NCBI GenBank assembly: GCA_021234155.1
Contig: JAJEKV010000013.1
Span: 881,787-945,786, forward strand
DNA: 64,000 nt
From: Isoetes taiwanensis
Taxonomy: Eukaryota; Streptophyta; Lycopodiopsida; Isoetales; Isoetaceae
Direction of reading: 5' to 3'
Both the position numbers and the translations under genes were made by a program. Shown piece after piece: positions 1 to 13,200 of the stretch. Position 1 is the stretch's first letter. Each line of letters begins with the position of its first letter. A model generated the notes under the pieces. That model saw only the letters and a list, made by a program, of their open reading frames with translations. It did no database searches and was not told where the DNA came from.

Positions 1-513
1 AGTGGGAGCGGAATTGGCTATCTCATGGTTCTCTCAACTGATATACATGAGGAACCTTTAGAATGGCAGTACAGCCACAGAAGGCAACACAAATGGACCT
101 CTCCTTGATGAAATTTCTCTTCATTACAGTCACCTTATAAGTGATAATCCCTACTATTGATGAAGTCCCTCATGGATGAACATATTACCGGAATATTCTC
201 ATCTAATCAATAAATGTTTAATATAGACAAATGAGAATTTACTCATGATCAATACATATATAAATGAGTTTGAGCGTTTATTTTAACTTTATTGACCCAA
301 GTTTGACTACCTTAGGAACATTTATCATATCGACATCTAAAGTGGGACTTTGGACATGGCTTCTTTTGCTAGAAGAATGTCCAATTGCGTATGCAATGTA
401 ATAACCACTTCATTAAGCTATCATAATCATATGTACAAAATCCATCAATGTGATGTTAAATTGTCTTTATGTACAAAACCATAGAGATGAGATATAAGTA
501 GCAATAGCAATGT
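1..513. other. Unassigned flank 3' of the kinase gene
   Basis: AT-rich sequence with no ORF or repeat that I recognise. It would hold the 3' UTR of the minus-strand kinase gene; I see no clear poly(A) tract that would mark a retrogene. Confidence 0.4.
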
Positions 514-1479
514 TTACAATGCTGCTATCTTTCGTCCAATTGGTCCGAAAGTATTCTGATGCCGCTTTGGAGTTCGTCCAATTGGTCCGAAAGTATTCTG
601 ATGCCTGTAGACTTCCTTTGTTGTGTTGAAGAAGGGATGAAAGAATGCCCAAAATGCAGTAGGGCGCTTGGTAGGGTTCCAAGAGAGCAACTGTTGAATG
701 AGATCTATAGCTTGTTCACTTGCTCTTGGAATAAGACGCCTTAGAGTCGAATATAGGTTTTGCTTTCTATTAGCCTCTTCTAAAGGGTCTGGCAAATCAT
801 CAGGCACCCCAACTACTTCCCAAATCTTACACAGCTGGTCCCTGTTGTTAGCGCCAGGAAAGAGGGGCTCCGAATTATACATCTCTGCCATAATCACACC
901 AACTGCCCACATGTCAATTTTTTCATCATAACTCTGTCCTAAAAGAACCTCTGGTGCCCTGTACCACAAAGTCGACACTTCTGTCTCTAATGGAAGGCTG
1001 GAATTAATATCTCTGGCCATGCCAAAATCCGCAATTTTCAGAAGACCGCTTTGGACTAGGAGGTTCTCGGGCTTTAGATCCCTGTGGAAATATCCTTTCC
1101 CGTGAATGCAGCACAATCCTTGCAGAAGATGTGAACCCATATCGCGAATTGTGTCTTCAGAAAGTGGATGCCTTCTTCCCCACTCGATGAATTGAAAGAG
1201 ATTAGATTCCATATACTCAAAGATTAAACACAAACTCTGGTTTTCCCTTTCGTATACATAGTTCTTAAGCTGGATCACATTCGGGTGCTTGAGATTAGCT
1301 AGAAATGTAAGCTCTACCTCTTCTTTGCAGTTTTTCCAGCTTGGATATGTGTTTTTCAACATCTTGATTGCTACCTCTTCCCCTGTTTCCAAATCCAAAG
1401 CCTTCCACACAATTCCATAGCTCCCTTCTCCTAGTATCTTACAGAAACTGTATCGATCCATTTGCAACACTCTGAACAC
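514..1479 (-). CDS. CMGC serine/threonine kinase, MAK/ICK (MHK)-like, single exon
   Basis: Uninterrupted 321-aa protein kinase. Visible motifs: glycine loop GEGSYG (17-22), lysine K39 in VAIK, C-helix glutamate E54, HRDLKPEN (132-139, catalytic D134), DFG (151-153) and WYRAPE (172-177). The N-lobe (SW spacing after VAIK, FEYME) and HPFF end resemble plant MAK/MHK kinases. The STLWYRAPE stretch is more CDK-like, since MAK members usually have STRW. The TxY dual-phosphorylation site expected before VST is replaced by E165-T166-E167, so regulation may differ or be lost. The family usually has a long C-terminal tail; here the protein stops soon after the kinase domain, in a duplicated 11-residue segment. 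M7 (position 1461) aligns with the usual family start and may be the true initiator. No introns are visible, unlike typical plant relatives, so an old retrocopy is possible. The ORF is intact but expression is unknown. Confidence 0.8.
   Translation of the reverse strand: MFRVLQMDRYSFCKILGEGSYGIVWKALDLETGEEVAIKMLKNTYPSWKNCKEEVELTFLANLKHPNVIQLKNYVYERENQSLCLIFEYMESNLFQFIEWGRRHPLSEDTIRDMGSHLLQGLCCIHGKGYFHRDLKPENLLVQSGLLKIADFGMARDINSSLPLETEVSTLWYRAPEVLLGQSYDEKIDMWAVGVIMAEMYNSEPLFPGANNRDQLCKIWEVVGVPDDLPDPLEEANRKQNLYSTLRRLIPRASEQAIDLIQQLLSWNPTKRPTAFWAFFHPFFNTTKEVYRHQNTFGPIGRTPKRHQNTFGPIGRKIAAL
531..605 (-). repeat. 33-bp direct duplication inside the kinase C-terminus
   Basis: Identical 33-bp copies lie at 531-563 and 573-605, 9 bp apart. 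They are in frame and encode the segment RHQNTFGPIGR twice at the protein's end. Such perfect identity suggests a recent duplication that extended the tail and set a new stop codon. Confidence 0.9.
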
Positions 1480-2260
1480 CTTGGCTAAACTTGCTCGATG
1501 AAAAAACTTGCTTGGCGCTTTCCAAAACCCGCTTCTTTCTAGGTCTTGAAATGCTATTTTCTTATTTTTTATAGTCCATTCCGCGCCGTTATCAGCCCGC
1601 GTTTTCGCGCCTTTATCGGGTTGTATTTTACATTTGTATTTTTATAAGTCGGGAAGAAAAGGCCAACCCTGGTTTTCGGCGTGGAGTATTCGGATTCTTC
1701 CCTACGGATGCTTGAAGTGTTCTTGAAGCGGTGAATAAGCGCAAGTTACCCACGGCTACATCCTTTGCAAAAGGAACATTTTAGTTTTGCATCTTTGCAT
1801 TCCGGATATCGAAGCGGCCGCATCGTAAGATAAGTGTTTCTTTTCCTTATCAAGCTTATTCCCTTGCCGATTTTAAGGAGCAAAAATGCTGCTTAAAGCC
1901 ATAGAGATTAGATGCTTGAGGCGATTAATCCCGCCGCTTACCGGATTTTAGGAGATACCATAGATACGTAGATGTGATCTATTCGTTCTTAGTCTCGGAT
2001 GGGTCAACAATCTCGGAAAATGGCTTCTACATTTGCTCTCCTTCTTCTCAAAAGCGAGTCAAAGACCTTGACAAATGGTTTTGAAAGATAAGGTACAATG
2101 CCACAATGTATCGAGATTGCACATGCCACAATGTATTGAAATTACGTTTTTACATTATACGGTTGAATGCCTTGCATAGTAGACAAATCTTTGAAATGTT
2201 TTTTTTTAAATGCATAATGGTTGGCTGCTTGAGGAATACATGGGCGAGAAAGTGACAAAT
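1480..2260. other. Region upstream of the kinase gene
   Basis: Includes the presumptive promoter and 5' UTR of the minus-strand kinase gene. A CpG-containing stretch at about 1580-1720 is followed by AT-rich DNA. I see no confident TATA box and no other gene. Confidence 0.35.
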
Positions 2261-2381
2261 GAGTCATAGATGCCAAGATCTCGGAAGCCAAAATAGGATG
2301 TGCATGGATTTCAAGGAGGCAATGAAAGTGACAGTGAGTCATAGATGCCAAGATATCGGCGAGAATAGGATGTGCATGGAT
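2261..2381. repeat. Diverged tandem duplication, about 75-bp period
   Basis: The segment starting gagtcatagatgccaagat and ending ataggatgtgcatggat occurs at 2261-2309 and 2336-2381 with a few differences. It lies in non-coding sequence. Confidence 0.8.
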
Positions 2382-4377
2382 CTCTAGGAATAATTTATCG
2401 TATTACGAAGAACACGGTGACTATTGCTATTGAACTTATAACAAAGCCAAGACTGATTTTTTGGCTGATGAACCTTTCAATGGCCTTGGCGGTATCTCGG
2501 TTTAAAAATCACAAAATGAACTAAATGCGATGTTATGTGCTTTCAGTTGTCTTCGATTTCACGATTTTTATGGTGATTTTTTGTTTTCTAGAGTGCAGTG
2601 TAGCGGCATATGTAGTTATGACTTCATTCAAGAAACTCGCCCGTGCTGGGTGCACCATTGTGACTACCATGAAACAGACCAGTGCTGATGTCTTTTTCTC
2701 TTCAACTCAATCTTTCTTTCCAAGGGCAAAATGGTTTATTTTGGAGAGCCTTCGGCATGTTTGGAGGTAAACTGACAACACCTAAGACGAACTGCTTGGG
2801 TTGCAAAACTGGTATTACATGTGTAGCAACCACTTTTTTATTGTTTCATGCAGAGAACTTATGTGTTGGCTCCATGCCTAGACTAGGATATCTCTATAAA
2901 AGCCAATAATCCCCTTATTTTTAAACCCATTCCAGCTACATTATGTGCAATTTCTATGTTCATGGCTGAGAGAGTCCATTAGTAGTAAGAGCAAGAAAAC
3001 AAACCCTGGCTCTCCTCATACATCTAAGGCAGTATTAGATCTTGTGTGAGCTTAAATTATTAAGTCTCTTTTATTGATTACGGTGTTAGACACATCATCT
3101 CCTCAACTTGCGATTACTTTGCACTTTCTTGAATATTTCCACCCACTGCTGATTACGCACACCGTGACTCTTTTTCTCCTCCTATTATCATGTTTGAACT
3201 ATCTACGAAATAACGGGGCTGAAGGAGGATCGCTCTTTTCATTTTTTCACTATTAATTTATTGTTGTGCGACATTTTGCAAATCTTTGGATTTCCTTGTC
3301 TTTTTTCTCTTTTTTCCGAATCCGTCCGAGCATTTCCTTGAGCCATCGACTACAATTTTCATGCGGGTGAGATGAATGGCATTTCTTTTTCGAAGCATAG
3401 TATTACGTCACGAAGTTAATGTATATTCTTTCCGAGACGGTGGAGAGCCGATTCTCCATGGCATAAGATGGAAGGTTACGTCATTGTCGCGAACACTAGG
3501 AGCAAAGGCATACGACCTCTAATGATGCGGCTATAGTAGAGACCTTGGTAATCAACTTTCGAAGCAGTGTGTGAGTGCCAATCAAAGATGAATTTGAAAG
3601 CATATGCAAGGAAATTCTAAGCAGTCATGCCTTCCAAGAAGGACCATTACTACAAAGCATAGGTCATGAGCTCGGTTGGCAGCAACTGTTTGGTCATAAT
3701 CTATACTTTGTTAATGGTCTCCATCGGAACTATATTCTACAGCATTGAGAATTACTCCCTTATATGTGTAAGTGATTCATCTAAGAAAACCTACGTGTTC
3801 TGAAACTAATCTATGACATCCATAAAAGCAAGACACCTCAATACCAACAAGCATTCTAATTCCCTTTAAGAATATACAGTTTTTGCCACCATCAAAAGGG
3901 TATGTGTGGGTAGTCATTAATAATCATAATGGTTTGCACAATATAATAGTAGACGTGTCATCCAGAGCATTGCAAACAAGACCCTGGGCAGTTACATTGT
4001 TATGCCAACAAATAGAAGATGCATGCAATCAAGATTGGCATAAATTTCTGCCTATGAAATTTTGTCACCCCTTAGTTTAAATGTATCTTGTGAAGAACAT
4101 AAGCTTTTAAAAGAAAGACGTGGTCCATTACTCTTGTGGAGGCACGAGAAGCATTTCGGAAACTCCCTTTTGAGATGTTATCAACTGGAATGTATTGATT
4201 GCACATTGTGCTGAAATTGTACTAAATTGTGTTGGGGCATGAATCCCTACATGTGACGAGGAAATGCAACATGAAAATGCGTGCATTGTAACATTTATTT
4301 GAAGCTTGAAAGTTGTGGTGTTGCATAGGAACCTTAGACATTGTTGGCAATAACTTGATTAACATGTATGCAACGCG
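2382..4377. other. About 2 kb without a recognisable gene
   Basis: Only short ORFs without family signatures. Small reading frames at 2525-2770 and 3883-4080 show no recognisable motif. I cannot assign anything here. Confidence 0.4.
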
Positions 4378-4521
4378 AGGTTCACACAAAGATGCACATA
4401 CATCTTGGGAGCTTGTGGTCACCTAGGAGCCATAGGTAGATGTATTCAAAAGCAAGGTTCACACAAAGATGCACATACATCTTGGGAGCTTGTGGTCACC
4501 TAGGAGCCATAGGTAGATGTA
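4378..4521. repeat. Perfect 67-bp direct repeat pair
   Basis: Copies at 4378-4444 and 4455-4521 appear identical by eye and are separated by 10 bp. Each contains acctaggagccataggt. The lack of divergence implies a recent duplication or a local assembly artefact. Confidence 0.9.
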
Positions 4522-5010
4522 GAGAAATTCATATTCATCTTTTCAGACTGAATTTGAAACATATGCTTTTTTAAATAAATGCTTTGGTTGGCATGCATCC
4601 AAAATGTGGCTCCCTCAAAGAGGCAAAGAGGCAAAATAAATCTTTGAGAAGCTAAAATACTATTGAATATAATTGCACATATGCTTTATGTTCAAAGGTT
4701 GCATATATACTTTTTATGTCAAAGCTTGCAAAATATATGATGCTAAAAAGTATTGTAATGCTCCGATGAATTTAACGTTGCATAAATTTTTATCTTAGAT
4801 AGTTGCTCAATTTGATTAAATTTGATTAAAGTCTTCCAGAAAAATGGTATCAATGACTTGGAAAATTTAAGCTTTACTCTGACTATCTGGTATGCTATCA
4901 ACAAATGCTTATTGTAGAAGTCAAATACTTGAAGTGCTTTCCAGAATGCAACCGGGCAAGGTCAGAGGCATTCATGTCATCAACTTGGATCAAGCTCCAC
5001 TGTGCTTATG

Positions 5011-5096
5011 CTCATGAAAGGGGTGCTTATGCTGGAAGTATTATTCACATATACTCATGAAGGGGGTGCTTATGCCGGATGTATTATTCACATATA
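5011..5096. repeat. 43-bp head-to-tail duplication
   Basis: Two adjacent 43-bp units (5011-5053 and 5054-5096) differ at about three bases. They begin ctcatgaa and end attattcacatata. The region 4522-5010 before it and 5097-5580 after it shows no gene I recognise. Confidence 0.85.
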
Positions 5097-5577
5097 AGTT
5101 TGGAGTCCTAAACCATATTTACTATATTTATCCCATCACTAGAGCTTGGATGCAATATATCTTTTGCCTAGCTTTTTTAATGGCTAATGCTAGGGAGTGT
5201 ATGCATTGTTCATTTAAGTTGATAGTTTGGTTGTTTGTGAAGTGTCTCTCATTTGGCATATGTCAAGTGTACAAAACCAAGAGTTACATGCACATCTCGT
5301 GAATGTAACTCTATAGAAGAATTACCCTTCAGCATTTTGATACAATACATTGACAATTGTCAATTATAGAAACAAACACAAAGTATATTGCTATAGTTGT
5401 ATGACAAAAGTATAATTGAATTGCAGATAGTTGTAAACCTTTCATAACTTATGGCAAGTCCCACAAAGAAGGTTGATAAATTCAAATACCTGCAAGAGCA
5501 TCATACCTATATTAAATCAACTGAATCGCGAAAGTCGCTATCCAGGCTTAAAATCTAAATACCTAAATAGAAGTCTC

Positions 5578-7432
<1,855 letters not shown>

Positions 7433-8757
7433 CATGCCATCTGGGCTCCAACATGCCAAGGTGGCTCAAACATACCACGCGGCTCCAACATGCCACCTAG
7501 GCTCCAACATGCCAAGGTGGCTCAAACATGCCAAGGTGGCTCCAACATTCCACCTAGGCTCGAATATGCCAAGGTGGCTCAAACATGCCACCTAGGCTCC
7601 AACATGCCAAGGTGGCTCAAACATGCCATGTGGTCTCCAACATGCCACCTAGGCTCCAACATGCCAAGGTGGCTCAAACATGCCAAGGTGGCTCCAACAT
7701 GCCATCTAGCCTCCTGCATGCCAAGGTGGCTCCAACATGCCACCTAGGCTCAAACATGCCAAGGTGGCTCAAATATGCCATGCAGGCTCCAACATGCCAC
7801 CTAGGCTCCAACATGCCAATGTGTCTCAAACATGCCAAGGTGGCTCCAACGTGCCACCTAGGCTCCAATGTGCCAAGGTGGCTCGAACAGGCCATGCGGG
7901 CTCCAACATTCCACCTAGGCTCGAACATGCCAAGGTGGCTCAGACATGCCACCAAGGCTCCAACATGCCAAGGTGGCTCAAACATGCCAAGGTGGGCTCC
8001 AACATGCCACCTAGGCTCAAACATGGTGGCTCAAATAAGCCAAGGTGGCTCAAACATGCCATCTAGGCTCCAACATCCACGTGGGTTCCAACATGCCACC
8101 TAGGCTCCAACATGACAAGGTGTCTCAAACATGCCCAGCGTCTCCAACATGCCACCTAGGCTCCAACATGACAAGGTGTCTCAAACATGCCACCTAGGCT
8201 CCAACATGCCAAGGTGGCTCCAACATTTCACCTAGGCTCCATCATGCCAAGATGGCTCAGACATGCCACCTAGGCTCCAATATGCCAAGGTGGCTCAAAC
8301 ATGCCAAGGTGGCTCAAACATGCCACGCGGGCTCCGACATGCCACCTAGGCTCAAACATGCCAAGGTGGCTCAAACATGCCAAGGTGGCTCCAACATTCC
8401 ACCTAGGCTCAAACATGCCAAGGTGGCTCAAACATGCCACATGGACTTCAACATGCCACCTAGGCTCCAACATGCCAAGGTGGCTCAAACATGCCACGTG
8501 GGCTCCAACATGCCACCTAGGATCCAACATGCCTCGTGGACTCCAACATGCCAAGGTGGCTTAAACATGTCACCTAGGCTCAAACATGCCAAGGTGGCTC
8601 CAACATGCCACGCAAACTCCAACATGCCAAGGTGGCTTAAACATGCCACCTAGGCTCAAACATGCCAAGGTGGCTCCAACATGCCACGCAAACTCCAACA
8701 TGCCAAGGTGGCTCAGGCATGCCACCTAGGCTCAAGCATGCCACCTAGACACTCCAA
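7433..8757. repeat. 19-bp minisatellite, about 70 units, two alternating inverse-complement variants
   Basis: The array is built from 19-bp units of two main types, with cores GCCAAGGTGGC (A) and GCCACCTAGGC (B). Both are followed by t(c)caaacat or tccaacat linkers. B is the reverse complement of A except for one base, so neighbouring A and B units can pair as an 11-bp stem with an 8-nt loop. Because 19 is not a multiple of 3, the unit reads in all three frames, with a 19-codon period. This gives long spurious ORFs on both strands. Some units are degenerate, and a few carry short deletions. Confidence 0.95.
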
Positions 8758-10329
8758 GTGGTGACATGGCATGCCAAATAAGCAAGGTCAAGTTTTGACT
8801 AGGCCAAAAATGAAAAGATGTCCATCTTTGGTCTTTTCATTGGGTGATGTTGGCAAATTTTAGGTGGCATGGCTAGATGATGGTGACATGGATATGATGA
8901 CTAGGACTTTATGCAAGAAATATGATAACCTTTGAAATTTTTGTAGAGGAGTTTGTCCGCGTAGAAAACCAAGTGTTTTGTTGTTCGGGCAGTACAAAGG
9001 CTCTAGAATGGAGATTCGACTTCGCCATGTCGTCCAGAATGGCGAAATTACCCCAGGGACCAAGTTACATGGTCATTTTGGGCAACGAAAGAAACACGAA
9101 CCCTCTACATAGCGGTATTCTGCAGTCCTAGGCCAATTGACTATGAACGTATTGGACATGAGCTACTTTGGTGCTTCTTGGAGAAGGGGTGGTCTTCTGC
9201 CCACGAAACTTGGTCCCTAGGGTAAAGTCGACATTTTGAGTCCATTAGCAGAGTCAGTTCACAGTTTTGGAGTGGGAGAATTGCCCGTCCGTGGCCAGGA
9301 GCCTTCAGGAGAGGACTTTTGGGGCGAACTGCTTCCGAAAGGTTTTAAGGGTCTGTCTTCTGGCATCAATACCCTCCTTCTACTTGATGACATGTGCAAG
9401 ATCCTGGTCGAATTTGACTAGGATACGGCCTCCGAAATGTAAACCCTGTGTGTTGCTAGGTTATTGAAAGGTTTGCGTTATGGAGGTCGAGTTTTAGTCG
9501 GTTGCACTTGGGACATGGTCGAGAAGCTGCAGTTGAAAATGTGAAGCAATAGGAACTGAGGGAATGGGATTTGAATTTATCTTCCTCCCAGTATGGCAAT
9601 TAGAAGTCAAGAGCGCCTTTTGCAGTAGCAAAATTGTTTGGGATCATTCGGGATGGCCAATAGATCCAAACTCTGTTATTTCAGTTGCCATGGCTCCGCA
9701 TGTGCGTTTAGCAAAGGTGCATCTAGCTATCCAAGAAAAGGACCACGTTTTCTTGGACCTTTTAGTAGATGTTTACGCTTTCTAGAGAAGAATTTCATTG
9801 GATTTGCACTTTTGGTAAGCCGTCTGATACAGGATAGAGTTCCTCTGATTATAGAATGTTTTTTTTCCCCGAAAACATTCAATTCCCCTCTTAATCTTAC
9901 ATAACCCCTTCGTTTCCTCAGCACCCACCATAATTTGATATTCTTTAGCTTACCCATCTTTGAAAAATCATCAATTTCTGATCTATCGATGCAAAAAACG
10001 GACTTTTACTTCTCAAATCTGCAAATTTCTGATCTAAACGGTGTAAAAATCCTAATGCGAGAGCCGATGCACAATTCTGCAAAAGCAAAACATATTGTTA
10101 CATCTCAAAACTGCAATTTTTGATGATTTCATCTGAGGGCAGGTACAAGAAAGCCCAGAAACCGAGAAGATGATGAAGAATAAGGGAAGGAAAAACAGGC
10201 GAGGCATATGCAAAATTTGGTCCATAGGAACGGCAGAAGCGCCAACGAAAGAGATTAAAGGGTCGCAGATTGAAGGCATTGCCATAGCTTTATGAATGTT
10301 TATGAGTTACAGATCTAAAGAGCCAAATT
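8758..10329. other. Unassigned region, moderately GC-rich in part
   Basis: No gene recognised. The segment 8890-8930 resembles 18550-18585 (gatgact..., ttatgca...), so it shares a dispersed repeat family. 8990-9560 is less AT-rich than its surroundings and looks like old coding or element DNA, but no motif is readable. Confidence 0.35.
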
Positions 10330-10850
10330 TTGGAGCTTTTCCACCATCCCATCACGAAAACACATTCTCGTGAATCCTCGCCGCGTGTCGCCGTTAGGGG
10401 CTTAAAGCGAACCGGTAAGGGTGTCCTCGTGAAAATACGCCCGGCCGCCCTCGTCATCGTCTTGCCCACGCCATGCGGTGGGTTATGGCGAACCCGGCAG
10501 AACCCCCGCCATGCGAAACGATATCCCGCCGCTGGTCACCGGCCCGACATCCACGCCACCGCCTCGATCCTTGGGCAATGGGTTCGCCAGTGAACCGTGA
10601 GGGGGGCGACATCACGAAGCCCGACATCCGTGCGCCCGCTTGCTCCCTAGTTGATGCGCGGTTTGGGTTAAGCCCAAAGCGAACCCAATATATAATCTCT
10701 GAATGAGGAATGACCCAGCGACCCGTCCGCCCGCGTCCCTTGCGGGTTCGCTGAGGGGCGACCCGGGTTTTGCTTAGGCCGAGGAATTTTTCTTGCGGGT
10801 TCACAGGCGAACCCGTTTGGCCTGACAAGTTAGTTTCGGGAGCCAATAAA
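10330..10850. other. CpG- and GC-rich island of atypical composition
   Basis: About 500 bp far richer in G, C and CpG than the flanks. It repeats the octamer gcgaaccc and its complement gggttcgc about seven times in both orientations. ORFs on both strands are open only because stop codons are rare in such DNA; none has a recognisable domain. It may be an inserted element, a CpG island of a nearby transcript, or transferred DNA. Confidence 0.6.
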
Positions 10851-11601
10851 GTGGGCGTATAATTTCAGCTGTGCAAGTCCTGAATGGACATCCAAGTTAA
10901 CTCTCTTTTTGTCCAAGTTAATCTGTGCATGTCCAAGTTAACCCAATACACACGTCCCCCAAAAAAACGTACGTTATATGTTACGTAGCAAACATTTCAT
11001 TCTTATGTTAATTGGGTTTCTTTTCTCTGAAGGTCAGGGCAATCCTTTGTGCCTAAGCACCTAGTTATTTATTTGCCAAGACAAGAATTCGAAAAACTTC
11101 CTTCTAGGAATACAAGGCAATTCATAGTCATTATTTCAGGCCTATTATAATCAAGATTCCACACGTCCTTATGATGTATTGTTTAAAGACATCTTTGATT
11201 GTCCGGCAAGGCAACTTTTAAAAAGTTGCCACTAGAACATCGTTTTCAGCAACTTGTACTTATTTTCCAGGTTGTGGATGTACTATTCTCAAAATTGTTG
11301 GCATAAATTTTCCACTTCATTGAACACTTCTAATGACGCTACTACATTTTTCTCAATTGCATGTTGAAATCCAATGACGATAAAAGAAACTAATGCATTA
11401 GTGTAATTCCTACATAATTGCTTGCATTTTGCAGCTGGAAACAGTTGGGATCATGTGTTAATACTTATACGTCAATTGACTATATGGCAGTGGCCCTTTG
11501 GAAGGCTTGTGTCAATAGTATAATCAACCAATCTGGAATTTTATGAAAGACATTACAAGCTTAGAGATAGCAGTTCCATTTCAAATAGAGATCGCAGTTC
11601 C
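10851..11601. other. Unassigned region flanking the Copia element
   Basis: AT-rich DNA with no gene. The motif gtccaagttaa recurs three times at 10885-10945. At 11565-11600 a short duplication (agagat-gcagttcca) abuts the broken end of the Copia LTR. Confidence 0.4.
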
Positions 11602-11818
11602 ACACAATAGGAATAGAATAGGAACAATCTCGGATGTTCTATGTATTACATGTAATCTATAAATACATGGAATGAATGGCCTTTGAAAGGCCAACGGTAG
11701 GAAACGAGAAGGCCAAAGGCGAGAGATGTACATGACGTACTTCTAATGTACTCTAATGTACATCAATGTATCTAATGTAGATCAATGTACTCTAATGTAC
11801 TCTACTTGAATTCTAACA
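11602..11818 (-). repeat. 3' LTR of Copia element, truncated
   Basis: On the minus strand it starts TGTTAGAATTCAAG at 11818 and matches the 5' LTR down to about 11602. Beyond that, homology to the 5' LTR is lost. The U3 part carries degenerate direct repeats of tgtacattaga. Confidence 0.9.
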
Positions 11819-11830
11819 CTCCCCTTTCAA
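11819..11830 (-). other. Polypurine tract of Copia element
   Basis: On the minus strand, tgaaaggggag directly precedes the LTR's TGTT, the expected position and composition for plus-strand priming. Confidence 0.85.
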
Positions 11831-11918
11831 ATTTTGGATAATCTGAAGCCTCTTGCAATGGTATAACACCAAGTCTTGATCTAAAGCTTTGTACAAACTT
11901 TTTTGTGTGCCCGGTGGC

Positions 11919-12376
11919 TTAGTAAAGATATCTGCAACCATTGCACCCGGTGGGCGAATAGATTAATGAAATGATTGCTTTCTCCACTAGATCACGGACA
12001 TAATGATAATGAATTGGAATGTGCTTTGTCAGAGGATGATGTCTGGTCGCTCTGCCATTTTCATGCAACTTTGGTTGTCCACATAAACATGAATAGGTTC
12101 TTCTTGTGAGAAATACCAACATCATTAAGCAAGTGATCATACCAAATAAGATCTGCAACTCCGGTAGATAAGGCAATGTATTACGCCTCTGGCTGAAGAT
12201 CGGGCTACAGCAGTTGCTTTTTGCTTATCAACCCTCGCACCTCCATAAAACATGCATGTGCTACTGTAGTGGAATGAGAATCCCATTGTTGCCCCAACTT
12301 GCATCAGTAAATGCATGAAGACTTGCTGATCCGTTATCACAATAACAGATTCCATACTCTTTTTTGTTCCTTGCAA
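11919..12376 (-). pseudogene. Copia RNase H region, broken
   Basis: Fragments in two frames lie just upstream of the polypurine tract, where the Copia RNase H domain belongs. Pieces such as ATMGFSFHYSSTCMFYGGAR and TKHIPIHYHYVRDLVEK fit the RNase H core and the conserved end of Copia polyproteins. Frameshifts and small indels disrupt it. Confidence 0.75.
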
Positions 12377-12685
12377 ATAGCGAAGAACCGCGCTTTGCTA
12401 GTTGCCAATGCTTTAACTCATAACAATGGTTAAAGCTGACTCAATGCAATCACGGCAAAGCAAAAGATCAGGTCGTGTTATGGTCATGAGATACATCAAA
12501 CTCCCAACAAAGCTGCCTATATGGTAGAAGATGATGGCGCATTATCACAAGCGGGTTCATCTTCAAACAATTTGAGCCGGCTTCCATTGGCGTTGAAACG
12601 GGCTTACAATCGCCATGCGAAATTGCTCAAAGCGAGAAATTGACAGCATAGGGGTTGGCTGATATGAATTAGCCTCTTCTTCCTA

Positions 12686-13200
12686 TCACGATGTATATCG
12701 CATACCCAAGAAAGAGCTAGCTGCACCCAAATCTTTCATCTTAAACCTGCTAGCTAGTTTAGATTTAAGTGCTTGAACATCAAGAAGATTGCTGCCCATT
12801 GCAAGCATATCATCCACATATAGCACTAAAATCAAATACATACCTCCCATGCACTTGATGTAGACATTAGAAATCTGTTGTAGCAACTTGAAATCCTTCA
12901 TGCTTAAGTGCATCATCAAACTTCTTGTACCAAACCGAGGATGCTGCTTTAAGCCATAAATGGCCTTAGGGTTTACATACCTTGTTTTCTGGCGGGTACT
13001 TCAAAACACGGAGGTTGCGGCATATAGATGTCTTCAAGAAGATCTCCATTCAGAAATGCCGTATCCACATCCATTTGATGAATTTCCCAATCCAATTGGG
13101 CTCCTAAGGCAAGCAAAACACATAAGCTATTCATTTCTCACGGCCGGTGAAAATGTCTCATCATAATCAAGACCTTTGACTTGGCTGAAACCTCGAGCAA
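12686..13200 (-). pseudogene. Copia reverse transcriptase region, broken
   Basis: The piece at 12686-12919 holds the catalytic LYVDDML motif and the typical downstream KMKDLG-SSFLGM segment. Upstream pieces in other frames (about 12930-13200) continue the fingers and palm. Stops and frameshifts separate them, so no enzyme can be made. Confidence 0.88.

Noticed and set aside
7490-8653. Long repetitive ORFs on both strands in the 19-bp minisatellite
   Set aside because: They arise because the repeat lacks stop codons in every frame; the peptides simply restate the DNA repeat and both strands are open equally.
7433-8757. CRISPR-like array of short regular repeats
   Set aside because: Units are contiguous with no unique spacers, and the context is a eukaryotic nuclear genome.
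10454-10846. 130-aa minus-strand ORF in the GC-rich island, possibly a bacterial gene
   Set aside because: Open frames occur on both strands as expected from high GC. No domain, ribosome-binding site or codon signature supports a gene.
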